This document shows, one piece after another, positions 1-11,060 of a DNA stretch of 64,000 nt. The first letter of the stretch is position 1. The number at the start of each line of letters is the position of its first letter. Origin of the DNA: Apricaphanius iberus (lineage: Eukaryota > Chordata > Actinopteri > Cyprinodontiformes > Aphaniidae). The DNA lies in NCBI GenBank assembly GCA_028564705.1, contig JAPXFQ010000379.1, positions 278,168 through 342,167 on the forward strand, read 5' to 3'. The position numbers and the translations under genes are program-made. The notes below the pieces were generated by a model that saw nothing but the letters and a program-made list of their open reading frames with translations, was not told the DNA's origin and made no database searches.

Positions 1-460
1 CCACCTGCCTCAAAGACTCATGGCTCCACGCCACCAGCCTCCAAGACTCAAGGTTCCATGCTGCCGGCCTCCAAGACTCAAGCTTCCACGTCGCCTGCCC
101 CCAAGACTCAAGGTTCCATGCCGCCGGCCTCCTCGTCTGATGGTTCCACGGCAGGAGCCTCCTCATCTCATGGTTCCTCGGGGCCGGCCTCCTCGTCTGA
201 TGGTTCCTCAGCGCCGGCCTCCTCGTCTGATAGTTCCTCGGCGCCGGCCTCCTCGTCTGATGATTCCTCGTCGCCGGCCTCCTCGTCTCAAGGTTCCTCA
301 TCTGATGGTTCCTTGTCACCGGCCTCCTCGTCTCAAAGTTCCTCGTCATAGGCTGCTTCGATTCCAGCATCCACGTCGTCGGCCGCCTCGACTCCAGCAT
401 CCAGGTCGCCGGCCGCCTCAACTCCAGCATCCACATCTCCTATGGACTTGGTTTCGTCCC
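1..460. repeat. 30-bp minisatellite, Pro/Ser-rich when translated
   Basis: About fifteen imperfect 30-bp units run from the window edge to about 460. The core unit reads roughly GCCTCCTCGTCTGATGGTTC followed by a variable CCGG-containing part. Two forward frames stay open only because the unit length is a multiple of three. One gives a PASSSDGSS-type repeat and the other a PPRLMVPRR-type repeat. No domain or flanking exon is visible, and the array enters from outside the window, so a low-complexity exon to the left cannot be excluded. A plain non-coding minisatellite is the simpler reading. Confidence 0.8.
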
Positions 461-480
461 TTGGTTTCTGATCCAAATAG

Positions 481-632
481 TTAACTCATCCCTATCAGGT
501 GTTCTTCCCAAAGCCTTTTAGTGATTCTATGTTTTAATTTTTCAAATTTTTCTAGTCATGTAAAGCTCTTTGAATTGCCTTGTGTTGAAAGTGTGCTATA
601 CAAATAAAATTGACTTGCCTTGACTTTAAAAC
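481..632 (+). mobile_element. LINE 3' tail fragment
   Basis: The segment ends with GTGCTATACAAATAAAATTG and short TTGCC/TTGAC-type repeats. This is the form of 3' end seen on fish L2/Rex1-type LINEs, and an almost identical terminus occurs at 3535-3560. No coding part of this copy is visible, so it is either a strongly 5'-truncated insertion or the end of an element lying to the left. Confidence 0.6.
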
Positions 633-1161
633 AGCAGTGATCAAACCAATACTAAAAAAGAAGAACCTAGACAGAACGTTGATGCAAAACTACAGACCAA
701 TCTCTAATCTCCCATTTATCTGTAAAATTATTGAAAAAGCTGGGTCCAGCAATTGAACAGCTTCCTAGCAATGAAGAACCTCTTTGATAGTTATCGTTGG
801 AGCAGTCGAACCTCTTTGATAGTATGGTTTTCATAGGCACCACAGCACCGGGACTGCCCTTGTCAAAGTTTTCAATGACATCTGTTTAAATACTGACCGT
901 GGTAAATCCATAGTACTTGTACTATTAGACCTCAGTGGGGCATTTGACTCCGTTGATCATGACATTCTACTGGAACGTCAAGAGAGCTGGGTCGGACTCT
1001 CTGGTATGGCACTTGATTGGTTCAAATCCTACCTTAAGAACAGGAACTTCTATGTGTTGATTAACAAGTTCTCATCATAAAAAACACAGAAATCACAAGT
1101 GGGGTCCCCCAGGGCTCCATCCTAGGGCCCCTCCCATTTTGCATCTACATGCTCCCATTAA

Positions 1162-2203
1162 AGTATAACTGAACCCCATGAAAAAGCATCATCCCACCCC
1201 CAGGCAACATTTGAAAAACTCTACCAAAGTGGGCAGGGCCAGTAGGCACTGAGGAGCACGGCCAAGTCTGGAGAATGAGTGCAAGGGGGGGACGCAGGGG
1301 TGTGTGCTGTAACACAGTCATGGCTGAACTATGGCATGCAGCCGCCGAGCTCTGTAAAGCCTCTATTTACTTACGGTAAAGGGAGAAATGATCTCTCTTC
1401 TCCGCCATCCAACATAGGTAAAGAGAGGCTCTATGGAGCGCAGCGGTCAAACAACGTATCAGTTCGAAGTGTTGGCTCAGGGCGCTGAGCTGCCTGAAGC
1501 CACCAGCCTGTATAGGAGCAAACAAGCACAGAGAGCCTAGTGCTAGCATTGATGCTAAGTAGCTTCGGAGGGAACTATCTCAGCTTTTGTTTCCTTATTC
1601 ACGGTGTGTTTAAAACATCCATGTATCCATCCATTTTCTGAACCGCTTATTCCTCAAGGGGTCACGGGGGGGCTGGTGCCTATCTCCAGCTGTCAATGGG
1701 CAAGAGGCGGGGTACACCCCGGACAGGTCGCCAGTCCATCACAGTGTTTAAAACATATAGGTTATAACTGATGGCTTTAAAGCATTTTGACGTTATTGTC
1801 CTCCAAAGTGCGAAATATGGATTTCAGCTTCCTCTGTTTCTCTCGACATGCTTCTGTGTGCGCACCTAGCACCATAGACTGTAGCACACAAGACAAGCTT
1901 GATTCGCCACGGGGCGGGGCGAGTGTTTCTGAGAGAGTGAGGATGTCTCTGTGAAACCGTGCATGTGACGTAGACAATGAATAAGATGTACCACTGTCAG
2001 CCAATCAAAAAACTGAAATGCAGTACCAAACGATTACCATGAAGGGCAGCACTAAGACATTTTTAGACCAAAAAATGTAGAATTTAACAAGTCTACACAA
2101 AAATCTCAAATAATGCCCTGAAACCTAAAGATTGCATTGGTAAATAGACATTTATACAGTTTATGAGCAAAAACAAAAAGTTGTTTTAGGGTTTAGTTAC
2201 ACA
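1162..2203. mobile_element. Non-autonomous TTAA-target DNA element (copy 1, complete)
   Basis: TTAA is present at 1158-1161 and again at 2204-2207. Just inside are inverted ends: AGTATAACTGAACCCC on the left and, read inward on the other strand, TGTGTAACTAAACCCT on the right. Removing the block and one TTAA restores the RT reading of the surrounding LINE (MLPLKQIITT...NYADD). A later 125-bp insertion sits at 1619-1743, so the original length is about 904 bp. No transposase is encoded. Further copies lie at 6129-6535, 15467-15842 and 34097-34839. A TTAA target is used by piggyBac and Kolobok transposons. The ends do not start with the CC typical of many piggyBacs, so the superfamily is undecided. 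Confidence 0.85.
1619..1743 (+). mobile_element. Short retro-insertion with 13-bp target duplication
   Basis: A 125-bp block is flanked by an exact 13-bp repeat, GTGTTTAAAACAT, at 1606-1618 and 1744-1756. It contains the widespread fish repeat sequence CCATCCATTTTCTGAACCGC and a later GGGGTACACCCCGGACAGG. The TTAA-element copy at 34 kb has the matching uninterrupted site near 34385. A 13-bp duplication fits insertion by a LINE endonuclease (a SINE or a truncated LINE). Confidence 0.75.
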
Positions 2204-2460
2204 TTAAAACAGATTATAACCACCAGTAATGTTAACTACCACAACTATGCTGATGACTTTAAGCTTTATATCTCAATGTCACCAGGTGATGTTGAACCCG
2301 TTCAAACCTTTAAGAAATGCAAAATTTTCTCCAAATGAACAAAAACAAAACTGAAGTACTTATCTTTGGACCCCAAAAAGGTTGACTACATATAAGTAAT
2401 CAGCGTAAACAGGTCCAACTAGAAACTATCAACAGGTCCAGAAATCTAGGTGTAATATTT

Positions 2461-2985
2461 ACGGAAGGGTATCGTTTAGGTTTTATCCGATACCGGTGCC
2501 AAACCGGTACTTTTGAAACGCTGCCTGCGCTTAAACGGTTCTTGAAACGGTGCTTCAACAATGGAAAACATACATACTTCGTCCAAAACCCCTCTTATTT
2601 AGTTATTTTTAGTAGGGCTGTCAAACAATATTTTTTTAAAATCTAATTAATTACAGGGTAGCAGTAAATTAATCACCATTCTTAAATATCACCAAAAGAA
2701 ACAAACACTTCTCGATGTAAATTAAAGGGCAGTTGCTCTTTAAAAAAATAAATATAGGAGAGATCCATCAAGTTTTTGTTTTGAACTCCACAATCATGTT
2801 CACAATGTTTTTGTGGTCTCATATGAAAAATACTAACCAAAAGAGATAGAAATAACCAAAATATATGAATACTCAAAACATTTGGATATCACAGACTATT
2901 AAATATCAGATAAATCAAATGTAATATAGACTAATCTAATGTCACAATTTACCATTTTCCAAAAGTAAACACTCAGCAGATTCTC
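2461..2985. mobile_element. hAT-like repeat block inside the L2 LINE
   Basis: The LINE sequence is interrupted by unrelated AT-rich DNA. It holds a piece with GATACCGGTGCCAAACCGG and, from about 2612, TAGGGCTGTCAAACAATA. These resemble end sequences of common fish hAT-type non-autonomous elements. I could not define paired ends or an 8-bp duplication, so the number of insertions and their exact limits are unknown. Confidence 0.4.
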
Positions 2986-3564
2986 CAGTTCATCACAACG
3001 GGAAATGTTGTGAAGATCTACAGTACACACCTAGTTCCGCTAATAGAAAACGCTGATGTTCGCGATCTCACTAGAACCAGGAAAGCAGAACGCATCACCC
3101 CAGGTCTAAAGTCCTTGAAGTGCTTTTATTAGTTTATAAATCATTGAACGGGTTAGCACGGGAGTACATTAGAGATCTTCTATCACAGTACAAGCCATCT
3201 ACATCACTCAGGTCCTCCAGCTCTAGTTTACTGATCGTCCGTAGAACCAGAACCAAGCATGGGGAAGCAGCTTTTAGTTTCTATGCTCCTCATATCTGGA
3301 AAAAAAATACCGGGAGAATGCAAAGCTACAGAGACACTGAACCTTTTTAAGTCTAAAATTAAAACCTACCTTTTTAGAATCGCCTATGAGTAACTGATCC
3401 TATGATTGCTGTTTTTTACTTGCTTGTTTTTAATTTTTATTCTAATTATTGTCTTAATTATGATCTCATTGTAAATGCTTTCTTGTATTTTAATCATCAA
3501 AGTGATTTATGGTGTATTCTAACTTAAATGAAAGTGTGCTATACAAATAAAATTGCTTTGCCAT

Positions 3565-4230
3565 TAAGGTTGTATTTACTTTGAAACTAAGATGAATGCA
3601 GAAACCTGGTTGGTGAATGAAAAATAGAGTTGTATCAAACAATTTTTTATTTTAAGAAGATATTTGTCTGCAAAAAATGTCATCTAATAAAAAGTGTCCC
3701 CCTAGATCAACCACCATTGTTTGTAGGCTATATTGCTTTATTCTAGAATAGCGCTGTACATTATTGTTACCTCTGCCAATGAGGTTAGGTTTCAGCCATT
3801 CAACCATTTCAAAAGTTGTTGGTGGATTTTGGCTAAATGTTGGGGTTATCAGAATACTGTCATTACTGACAATATAATCACTGAAATAATAATGATATTA
3901 GTGTGAATCAAGCTGTTAAAGGTATGATTTCACGAATCTAAAAACAGTTATAATCAGAGCACTATATTGGGGGTCTAAAGAAGCCTTCTCACAGAAAAAA
4001 AAGAAATATTCTACCAAAGTTACTATCAAGAGACCATCCCCTACAGGTCATGATGAAAGATTTAACAGACTCCATGTGTTTAATAAATGCCTTAAAAACA
4101 CCTGTGCCCAATAACATTTATCAATAACTTCAAAATTTTCTGTGAAAGAAAATATATCCTCAGGGCAAATTGATGTTATCTAAACAGAGTTTTATTACAA
4201 CTTCTAACTCTGTCCTCTCAGTTCTGTCTA
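3565..4230. other. AT-rich interval, nothing recognised
   Basis: No convincing open frame, RNA gene or repeat boundary is visible here. The sequence is AT-rich and looks like old intergenic DNA. Confidence 0.5.
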
Positions 4231-4985
4231 TTTTTCTTTAAGATAGTTGTCGACTATCGGTCTTGTGCCGGTATTTAGCCTTAGATGGAGTATTCCACCC
4301 ACTTTGGGCTGCATTCTCAAACAACCCGACTCCGAGAAGACCCCGGCATGACGGGGGCCGTTACCGGCCCTACACCGTCCACGGGTCAGGAGGACTCAGA
4401 CAGAGTGTTGGTAGCCAGGTCTCCTAGTAGCTAGGAGTCAGGTTAATGTTAGTAGCTATGCTGCTTTAGACTAGGCTGTTGGAGGACATTATTAGGGTCT
4501 GTTCCTACTTTCTCTCCTACTTCTCCCCAACTGAATGAGGTGCTGCCAATTCAAGCACTAACCTGTTTTCTATTATAGTAGGTGCTCCGGATTAGCCCTG
4601 CTTGACGACCCTGACTAAGATGGCATTGCAGTGACGGAAAATTCTCCACGTCCTGCAACAAACTTCTGCATCAGTTCTATTGCTCTTCTGTGTCTCTGTT
4701 ATGTATTCTCCAAGCCACAGACGGTCGCGGCAGATAACCACTTTGTGCTGAGCCTGGTTCTGCCGGAGGTTTCTTCCTGTTAAAAGGGAGTTTTTCCTTC
4801 CCACTGTCGCTGCATGCTTGCTCAGTATGAGGGATTGCTGAGAATTCCACGACGCAATCTTCTGTGGTTCTGTAATTTCTACACTAAACATTGTATTGTA
4901 ATAACTCTTTTTGTAAAGTGCCTTGAGATGACATCTGTTGTGAAATGGCGCTATATAAATAAACTGAATTGAATTGAAAATTAAC
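4231..4985 (+). mobile_element. L2-type LINE 3' UTR fragment
   Basis: This is the 3' end of the fish L2-type family seen also at 29-31 kb and 45-56 kb. It holds GGTTTCTTCCTGTTAAA, CATGCTTGCTCAGTATGAGG, TGTAAAGTGCCTTGAGATGA and GGCGCTATATAAATAAA, then a GAATTGAATTGAA tail at 4965-4978. No ORF2 coding sequence is attached, so the copy is 5'-truncated. The open minus-strand frame over it is a shadow. Confidence 0.8.
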
Positions 4986-4999
4986 GTCTGATATTTTCT

Positions 5000-5470
5000 G
5001 CTATGTGAACCAGGAACACAGGAGATAGGATTTCCCAACACAGCAGACAACAAAAAGCTCTAACCTTGAAACAGCCTGTGGAGATTAGCAGTAAACATGT
5101 TATCACTGCCTCTCCTACCCTATTATAACCCCAACGTCTAGGAACAGCAACAACACGAGAGGCCTGAAACATCAAAAGAATCTCCTCATCAACTTAAAAT
5201 CCCTCTCCCTTACAAACTTCTCTGAAAAAATGAATAAATGGGTCAAGCAGGATCACAACTACCTCCACAACCTGCATGTTATCAGGCCCTTGAGGCTAAA
5301 ATCAGATATACTTCCCCACTACATCTGTGGATATTAGACATCTTATGTAGAATTGGACTGGAAAAAAATTCTACACCCATCCTTTCCCAGAATGCATTTG
5401 GCCCCCTTATGGCAAAATACAGGAAGGCAAGCCAAAGCAACTTTATTTGTGTGGCACTCTTTGGACAACA
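5000..5470. other. Interval with nothing recognised
   Basis: Only short open frames without known domains occur between the LINE tail and the antisense RT fragment. I see no repeat ends. Confidence 0.4.
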
Positions 5471-5477
5471 AGGCTTT

Positions 5478-5885
5478 TCAAGGTGCTTTAGGTGATAAAA
5501 GAAGCAAATAAACCAACAGTAAAAACATAAAACACAACATCAGAGACAAATAGGACTCGAAGCAGCCAGGTAGTGTGCCAGAAAGTCCGACCCAGCTCTC
5601 CAGTCGTTCCTGTACTATATCATGATCAACAGTGTCAAACGCCACACTGAGGTCCAACAGAACCAGCAATGTGGATCTACCAGAGTCTGTGTTTACGCAG
5701 ATGTCATTGAAAACTTTGATGAGGACAGTCTCTGTGCTGCGGTGAGCTGAAACCAGACTGAAAAATATCAAAGCAGTTGGTCATTGTTAGGAAGCTGTTT
5801 CACTGCTGAAACACAGTTTTTTCTATAATCTTGCAGAATGATGGGAGAATAGAGATTGGTCTGTAGTTCTCATCAATGTGTTGAC
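5478..5885 (-). pseudogene. LINE reverse transcriptase fragment (antisense)
   Basis: On the minus strand the frame reads HRSTETVLIKVFNDICVNTD, then LVLLDLSVAFDTVDHDIV and RLESWVGLSG. This is the same RT region as in the 0.6-1.1 kb LINE. Upstream, around 5820-5880, NYRPIS-type sequence is visible after a frame change. It is an RT core scrap with no endonuclease, no YADD motif and no 3' tail. L2/Rex1 type is inferred from similarity to the neighbouring LINE. Confidence 0.75.
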
Positions 5886-6128
5886 TATTTACAATTCAAA
5901 TTTTGAGAATATAAAATATAACATGAACAACACACCATTTAATAACACACTCATCACGTGTATTGAAATATTGCTCGCCTCTCTTTCTGTTAAGCAGGCA
6001 AACTGATCAATTACCCTCTCATTGAAATTAGGAATCTTCCTGACATGTTCTCTCTCAATCGAACGTGTGGCCAATACACTCAGATGTTCCTGTCCCATTG
6101 TTTTTTTTGAGAAATTCTTTGACTCTCT

Positions 6129-6535
6129 TTAAAAAGTAACTAAACTCCAAAACATTTTTTTGCTTACAAACTGTAAACATGGCTCTTTACCAATGCAATA
6201 TTTTAGTTTCAGGGCATTTTTTGACCTTTTCTTGTAAACTTGTTGAATTCTACTCTTTTTGGTCAGAAAACATCTTAATGCTGCCGCTCATGGTCAAAGT
6301 GTGGCTACTGCATTTGATTTTGGGGTTGGCTGAGAGCGGTACATCTTTTCAATAGTCTGTCACAGGCATGGTCTCACAGAGACGCCTTTCCTCTCTCAGA
6401 CACACTCGCCCTGCCCCGTGATGAGTTGCAGTTGCTTATCTTGGTAACACGCACACCGAAGGAAGGCTGAGAGAAACAGAGAATGCTGAAATCCATATAT
6501 CATACTATAGAGGACTACCACGGTGTAGTGGTTTA
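6129..6535. mobile_element. TTAA-target element, truncated copy 2
   Basis: TTAA at 6129-6132 is followed by AAAGTAACTAAACTCC, the inverted end also found at the right of copy 1. The interior matches the reverse complement of about 1760-2200, including ATGCTGCCGCTCATGGT and GAAATCCATAT. The match fades near 6535, about 90 bp before the retroviral LTR, so the other end is missing. Confidence 0.7.
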
Positions 6536-6628
6536 AACTGCACATCATGAAAGTAGTTAGAGCAAACAGACTGGATTTACAGCAGCCTATGGCTGGAGAG
6601 CTATGGGGGTGTTTTGGACGTTAGCCTA

Positions 6629-7038
6629 TGTTAGGGTAAAATAATAATGTTGTATTATTATTTTCTTAGAGTGTATTTCTTTATCACATAGTTTAAATGT
6701 ACTTTTTAAATGTCATTTGGTTTCAACCATATGTTCCTTTGTATACACACTGTTCTTTTAAGATGCTAATGAAGTTTGACTAAATAAAGAGAGACTGCAG
6801 TGGGAGGGCCTTTTGAGACCGGGAGACAGAGCTGTGTGATTAGGAGACAGACCCGGGGGACTGTCTGAGAAGCTGAGAGGAGAACAGACACGCAGTCAAC
6901 CAGAGTATCTTCCTGGTCTCCCACTGCAGAACTTTACTTTATTCTATCTCCCACTCCAGAGCTCATTTAACTTCAATTTCTCTCCAACCCCTGTGTGTGA
7001 TTCTTTTTAGGTTAAACCACTATTTTTTACCCTAACCA
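6629..7038 (+). mobile_element. 5' LTR of an endogenous retrovirus
   Basis: The 410-bp block begins TGTTAGGGTAAAA and ends TTTTACCCTAACCA, so it has TG...CA termini and a ~13-bp inverted repeat. An AATAAA lies near 6783, and a primer-binding site follows three bases after the end. These are the expected parts of a retroviral LTR. No matching 3' LTR is visible in the window, so the provirus has lost its 3' end, probably at the junction near 15467. Confidence 0.8.
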
Positions 7039-7041
7039 TTT

Positions 7042-7059
7042 TGGTGCCGAGACCCGACG
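7042..7059 (+). promoter_or_regulatory. Retroviral primer-binding site
   Basis: TGGTGCCGAGACCCGACG lies three bases downstream of the LTR end. It starts with the TGG that pairs with a tRNA 3' CCA. It is closest to the complement of a tRNA-Phe 3' end, with a few mismatches. The tRNA identity is an inference from memory of the tRNA acceptor sequence. Confidence 0.65.
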
Positions 7060-7344
7060 TACGGAGCACTTCCGCCGGTGGTTTTCGTCAAAGGACTTGC
7101 TTCACTGGCCTGCTGCATCAACTTCCACGAGGACCTCCTGCGCGTGCTCCCGTATGATCGATTCTGTCTGAATCACTAATACAGGGGGGAGATTGTGAGT
7201 ACGTCTTTTTGTGCACCTTTACAAAAAAAAAAAATCTTCTAAGATAGTCAGGGTATATTCTGCTGTTTTGGGCCTAAAGGAAGGACGCTTTAGCCGCTCT
7301 GATAGAGTATCAGGTGTTGAGCCTTAAGGGATTAATGCGTTACT

Positions 7345-7495
7345 ACGGCGAGGGTGTAACGGACCAGGTTTGCGAGCCTGTTCCACCTTGAAAATAAAAG
7401 GTTGTAACGGATTATGTTTGCGAGCATGTATCCACCTCGCTGTAACAGGTTGTAACGTATTAGATTTGGGAATCATCCACCTCATTGTGATATAA
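7345..7495 (+). repeat. Imperfect ~50-bp tandem repeat in the retroviral leader
   Basis: Three units starting near 7350, 7399 and 7449 share GGTTGTAACGGATTA, TTTGCGAGC and TCCACCTC. They lie between the primer-binding site and gag, in the region that would hold leader and packaging structure. The ~900-nt leader has no credible ORF. Confidence 0.6.
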
Positions 7496-7957
7496 AGTAC
7501 GCCAGTGTATGGGAGTAAAAACACAAAACAGCAGAATCAAAAAGATATACCGCACCCCAGGTGGGTTCATGAAGGTAGGCACAGAACATAATCTTTATGT
7601 ATGCCAGTCCAACCTGAAACCTAACGGTGTAAACGTACGGTTTGATGGGCACTATAAGAGACGTTCCGTGCGGATTTATAGGTCACAAAACACATCCTTA
7701 GATTAGGAAAGCCATAAAACGGCTCAATACAGTTGCACAAAAGAGACAATCAGAGTAAAAATCCTATACGATCCAGTTTTAGCAGAAATTGATTACAACT
7801 AAAAATCTCAAATAAATGACCAAAAAATGTATTTAATTAATTAAAGAATCAATGACTAACTTCAACTCATCGACATACTCATTTAATAGTCCTTGCTTTT
7901 TCATTCCTCCTAGAACTATTTTGGTATTCTAACATCAGACTTTACCAGACTAATTAA

Positions 7958-8345
7958 CACTAGAACTACCAGAGAGCAGCCATTTGGCTTTTCTACCTAT
8001 AAAGCCCACAGGTAAGCCGAAAGGCTGGATGGCCCCCTGTGAACCTTCCTTTTGTTATGTAAACGGGGCAATCACTGGGACACCACAGGGGGGGGGGATA
8101 TGCTGAGCCACTTCACTCAAAACACCTTGACATAAAATGGGGGAGGGGGAGAATCAGGTAGGAGCAGGATTGCTAACTGACTGTCTGAGCAGAATATATG
8201 AGCCGAATCAAAATGTAATATATGTAGAAGGATGTAGACGTTATCAGAACCCTACAACACTGGGCTTCCAACATCCCCACCAGACACATAAGAAAAGTAA
8301 TAGAATAGAACCACATCAAATAAAGCACTCAAAATCTGGGGTTAT
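7958..8345 (+). repeat. Left terminal inverted repeat of the piggyBac element
   Basis: It pairs with 11061-11443 in inverted orientation. Shared blocks include CCTATAAAGCCCACAGGTAA, AACGGGGCAATCACTGGGAC, and near the inner end ATAAAGCACTCAAAATCTG. A G-run (ten G here, fewer in the partner) is one of the visible differences. Confidence 0.9.
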
Positions 8346-8456
8346 CCCAACTGGGCCTTCATGATATTTACTAATAATAATAATAATAAAAAAGGATTAT
8401 CAGGATACAGTGTTAGAGAGTGGAAGTGAGTGAGACTTAGAACTTAGGCTTAAAAC

Positions 8457-8520
8457 TTTATTGATCCCTTTGGGGTGACTCCCTCAGGGAAATTTGAGTT
8501 TTCAAGCACACAGAGAAAAC
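8457..8520. repeat. Short fish repeat fragment (TTTATTGATCCC type)
   Basis: AAACTTTATTGATCCCTTTG followed by CTCAGGGAAATTTGAG is a common interspersed fish sequence, usually the end of a LINE. It lies just downstream of the transposase stop and inside the piggyBac element, so it may be a small insertion or part of the piggyBac 3' UTR. Confidence 0.35.
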
Positions 8521-8563
8521 TAAACAGTATGTAACAATGAGTGAGGTGAGTAAATTTCAATAA

Positions 8564-10463
8564 TCACTCACAATCCATGCACTGCCAAGCCGTCTCCTTT
8601 CTGCATTTGCCACATGTGTATTTGTAACAGCCTATACATCGCAGAGTGGCATGATTGCTTTTACACTGATTTTTAACCTGACACATTGCTCTTTTCCCAG
8701 GGCTAGGTGTTGAAGGTTGTAGCCGAAGCAATTGTTCCCTTTGTGCCTGCTTTGCACCCACATGAGAATGAGCCAACTCTCTTGCAAGCTCCACCAGGAA
8801 GTCCACCCGTCTCTCCTGCCTCCCGGTGCATGCTTGATAGAGCACATAACCATTCAGTGCTGCCATACCAATCATGTTATAGAACACAGCGACTGGCCAG
8901 CGCCGTGTTCCTCTGCGGACAGTGTACTCCCGCACCATCTGGTCCATCACATCAACGCCGCACTTTGTGGTGTTGTAAAGGGTGACAGTGTTTGGCTTCC
9001 GTTTGGTGGTATTCTCAGTCTGAATGATGCGGTGCATGCTGCTGAGAATGTATACTGTCTTCTTCCGTTTGGGCGCATACACCGTTAGCGTGGCACCAGT
9101 GGTTGAAAATACCTGAGTGGTGAATTCATCACGGTCCCTCTGTCTTGTTGATTGTGGAATTTCTCGCCGAATCCTGTTGACTGTGCCGAGGATGGTGGTT
9201 TTCCGGCTAAGCAGTCGTTGTGCCAGTGACAGCGATGTAAAGAAATTGTCCGTGGTAACATTTCTGCCCTTGTCCAGGAATGGTTCCATCAGCCTCATCA
9301 CTACATTTTTGGACAGTCTCTCTCCACTGGAACGACTGGGGTCCTTGCCAAGATATGGGAGGACATTGCAGATGTATTTGGATTTCAAGTCACAAGCCAC
9401 CCAAAACTTGATCCCAAACTTGTCAGGTTTTGTTGAAATGTATTGCAGGAAACAGCAGCAAGTCTTTGACGGGAAAAGCTGTTCATCAATGGTGATGTGT
9501 CGACCAGGGTTGTAGGATGTGATGCAGTTGGTGACAAACGAACCCCACACACCGGAAATTGCAGCAAACTTATCCGTCTTTGCTCGCTCACTGCGGGTGT
9601 CCTTGTCGTCAAAGCGTAGGTGTTGCATGATTTCTTGGAAGCGTTTTCGGGACATAGTTGCCATGATCTGGGGGTTTCCCAGGTTTGCTGACCAGCAGTC
9701 ATGCAGTGATGGAACCTTGGTCAGCCCCCACAAGATAACAATAGCAATAAATGCCATTAGTTCAGGGAGGGCCATGAACCAGTCCACATGCTCCATTTGC
9801 CGTGCATGTTCAACAGTACAGTGTCGAATGGAACTTAGCATTTCCAGAGTGATAAAACACAGGAAGCTCTGAAGACGACTCAAGATGGACCTCCTGGCCT
9901 TAACCGTTGGCTCTCCATCTGCGCCGTATGGAGATGGAGGGGTGAAATGGAGACTTTTCCCCACCTGTTCTTCACACCACACTGTGCCATCTTTCGCCGT
10001 CTCTGTCTGGTCAGTCCCCACCCGAGCTCTCTTTTTTGGCTGAGGAGCATTCTCCTCATCTGCAATGGGAACAAATTCAAATTATGAATTAATAATAATA
10101 ATAATAATAATAATAATCATTCCAGTACATCTCAAATAGGTTGGCTAATGTGCTAAGGTGCAAGGACCTCAGGATAAGAACCAAAAGAAACAAACGGAGG
10201 CCTGCACTCAGAAACAAAATGGAGGCTGTCTGATGAAAGAAGCCCCAAAACTCTATTCACATGGTGATATGTGCACCACTATTTCCACCTTCCTGCCTGA
10301 AATGAAATATAAAATAACAAATAATATGAAATTGAATCTTACCTGAAGACAGCTCAGAGTCCGAATCCGGCTGAACGTTTATCTCTTCTCCATCTGAGTC
10401 ACAAGGGTTTATTCCTTCCAGGACCATTTCCAGTGCCTGTTGAGTGCTGAATCTTCTCTGCAT
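8564..10463 (-). CDS. piggyBac transposase (PGBD4-like), two exons, 538 aa
   Basis: Exon 1 runs 10463-10343 (ATG, 40 codons plus one base) and ends at a GTAAG donor (10342-10338). Exon 2 starts at 10059 after a TTCCCATTGCAG acceptor and reads to the TGA at 8566-8564. Joined, the frame is open for 538 codons, close to the usual length of these transposases. The catalytic aspartates are visible in HITIDEQLFP (about residue 232), NVTTDNFF (about 311) and GVDVMDQ (about 410 and 413). Their spacing matches the piggyBac DDE/DDD fold. A Cys-rich zinc-binding tail with CIGCYKYTCGKC and CMDC follows. An acidic N-terminus and a KKRAR basic patch (about residues 49-53) precede the core. The predicted role is nuclear cut-and-paste transposition at TTAA. 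I see no frameshift or stop. Expression and activity are untested. Confidence 0.92.
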
Positions 10464-11060
10464 CTTCGTTCCTTGGAGAGGAGGTTTGTACGCCACAGAA
10501 TTTTTGAGGGTACTGAAGTGGTAGGCTTTTTGCAGTGAGCTATTTATCCACAATGTGATAAACAGTAATTAGTGAGTCGTCAAGGAGTCAGGTGGGTCAA
10601 CGGCCACAAAACTAGTCGGGGTGGTTGCAGTCACATCAGCCACATTGGTCATTCGCATAGCAATGCCGCTTGGGTGCGTCCTCTGAGCATGTGTGAGAAT
10701 TGAGGTGTGAATGTCTTTTGTCCTCTGCGTAAAGGTGACCTGAGGAGTTGAGCAGAACCTGGCACTGCTCAAATACATAACTGATATTTTGAAATCAGAC
10801 ATATAATATCATATCTTTGACATAACATAACATCACAGTGTGGGCAAACAGCAACAGTCAGTCTGGTTTTTATGAGTTGATACAGGGAGAGACAGGAAAA
10901 GAGAAAATAGAGGGAAAGAGCAAAACAGACAAAAACAATGTACAAATTCTTAAATATAACAAATCAAATGTGTTTCGGGTGTATCTCAGTTTGAAAAAAA
11001 AGTTACATAAAATAAATCTTGTACAGATATCAACTTGATGAGCAATTCTGTAAATGACTA

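Larger units (their letters stand above)
635..3564 (+). pseudogene. L2/Rex1-type non-LTR retrotransposon, split by later insertions
   Basis: Reverse transcriptase pieces can be read in broken frames. Around 640-735 is a stretch containing NYRPISNLPFICKIIEK. Around 850-1010 is LVLLDLSGAFDSVDHDILLE, the region of the first catalytic aspartate. Around 1100-1140 is GVPQGSILGPLPF. After the interruption ending at 2207 the frame resumes with NYADDFKLYIS, which contains the YADD catalytic motif. C-terminal sequence with NGLAREYIRDLL follows at 3140-3330, and the copy ends near 3564 in a CTATACAAATAAAATTG tail. Stops and frameshifts show it is dead. The TTAA-target element at 1162-2203 sits between codons of this RT, and a second repeat block (about 2461-2985) lies in the C-terminal third. 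Confidence 0.85.

Noticed and set aside
4592..5053. 153-codon minus frame
   Set aside because: It is the antisense of the L2-type LINE 3' UTR. The same peptide ([20 protein letters not shown]) appears antisense to every copy of that tail.
8137..8364. 75-codon frame, mirrored at 10870-11274
   Set aside because: Both lie in the piggyBac terminal inverted repeats. Their similarity comes from the inverted repeat, not from a gene pair.
8707..9515. Plus-strand frames across the piggyBac gene
   Set aside because: They are shadows of the minus-strand transposase.
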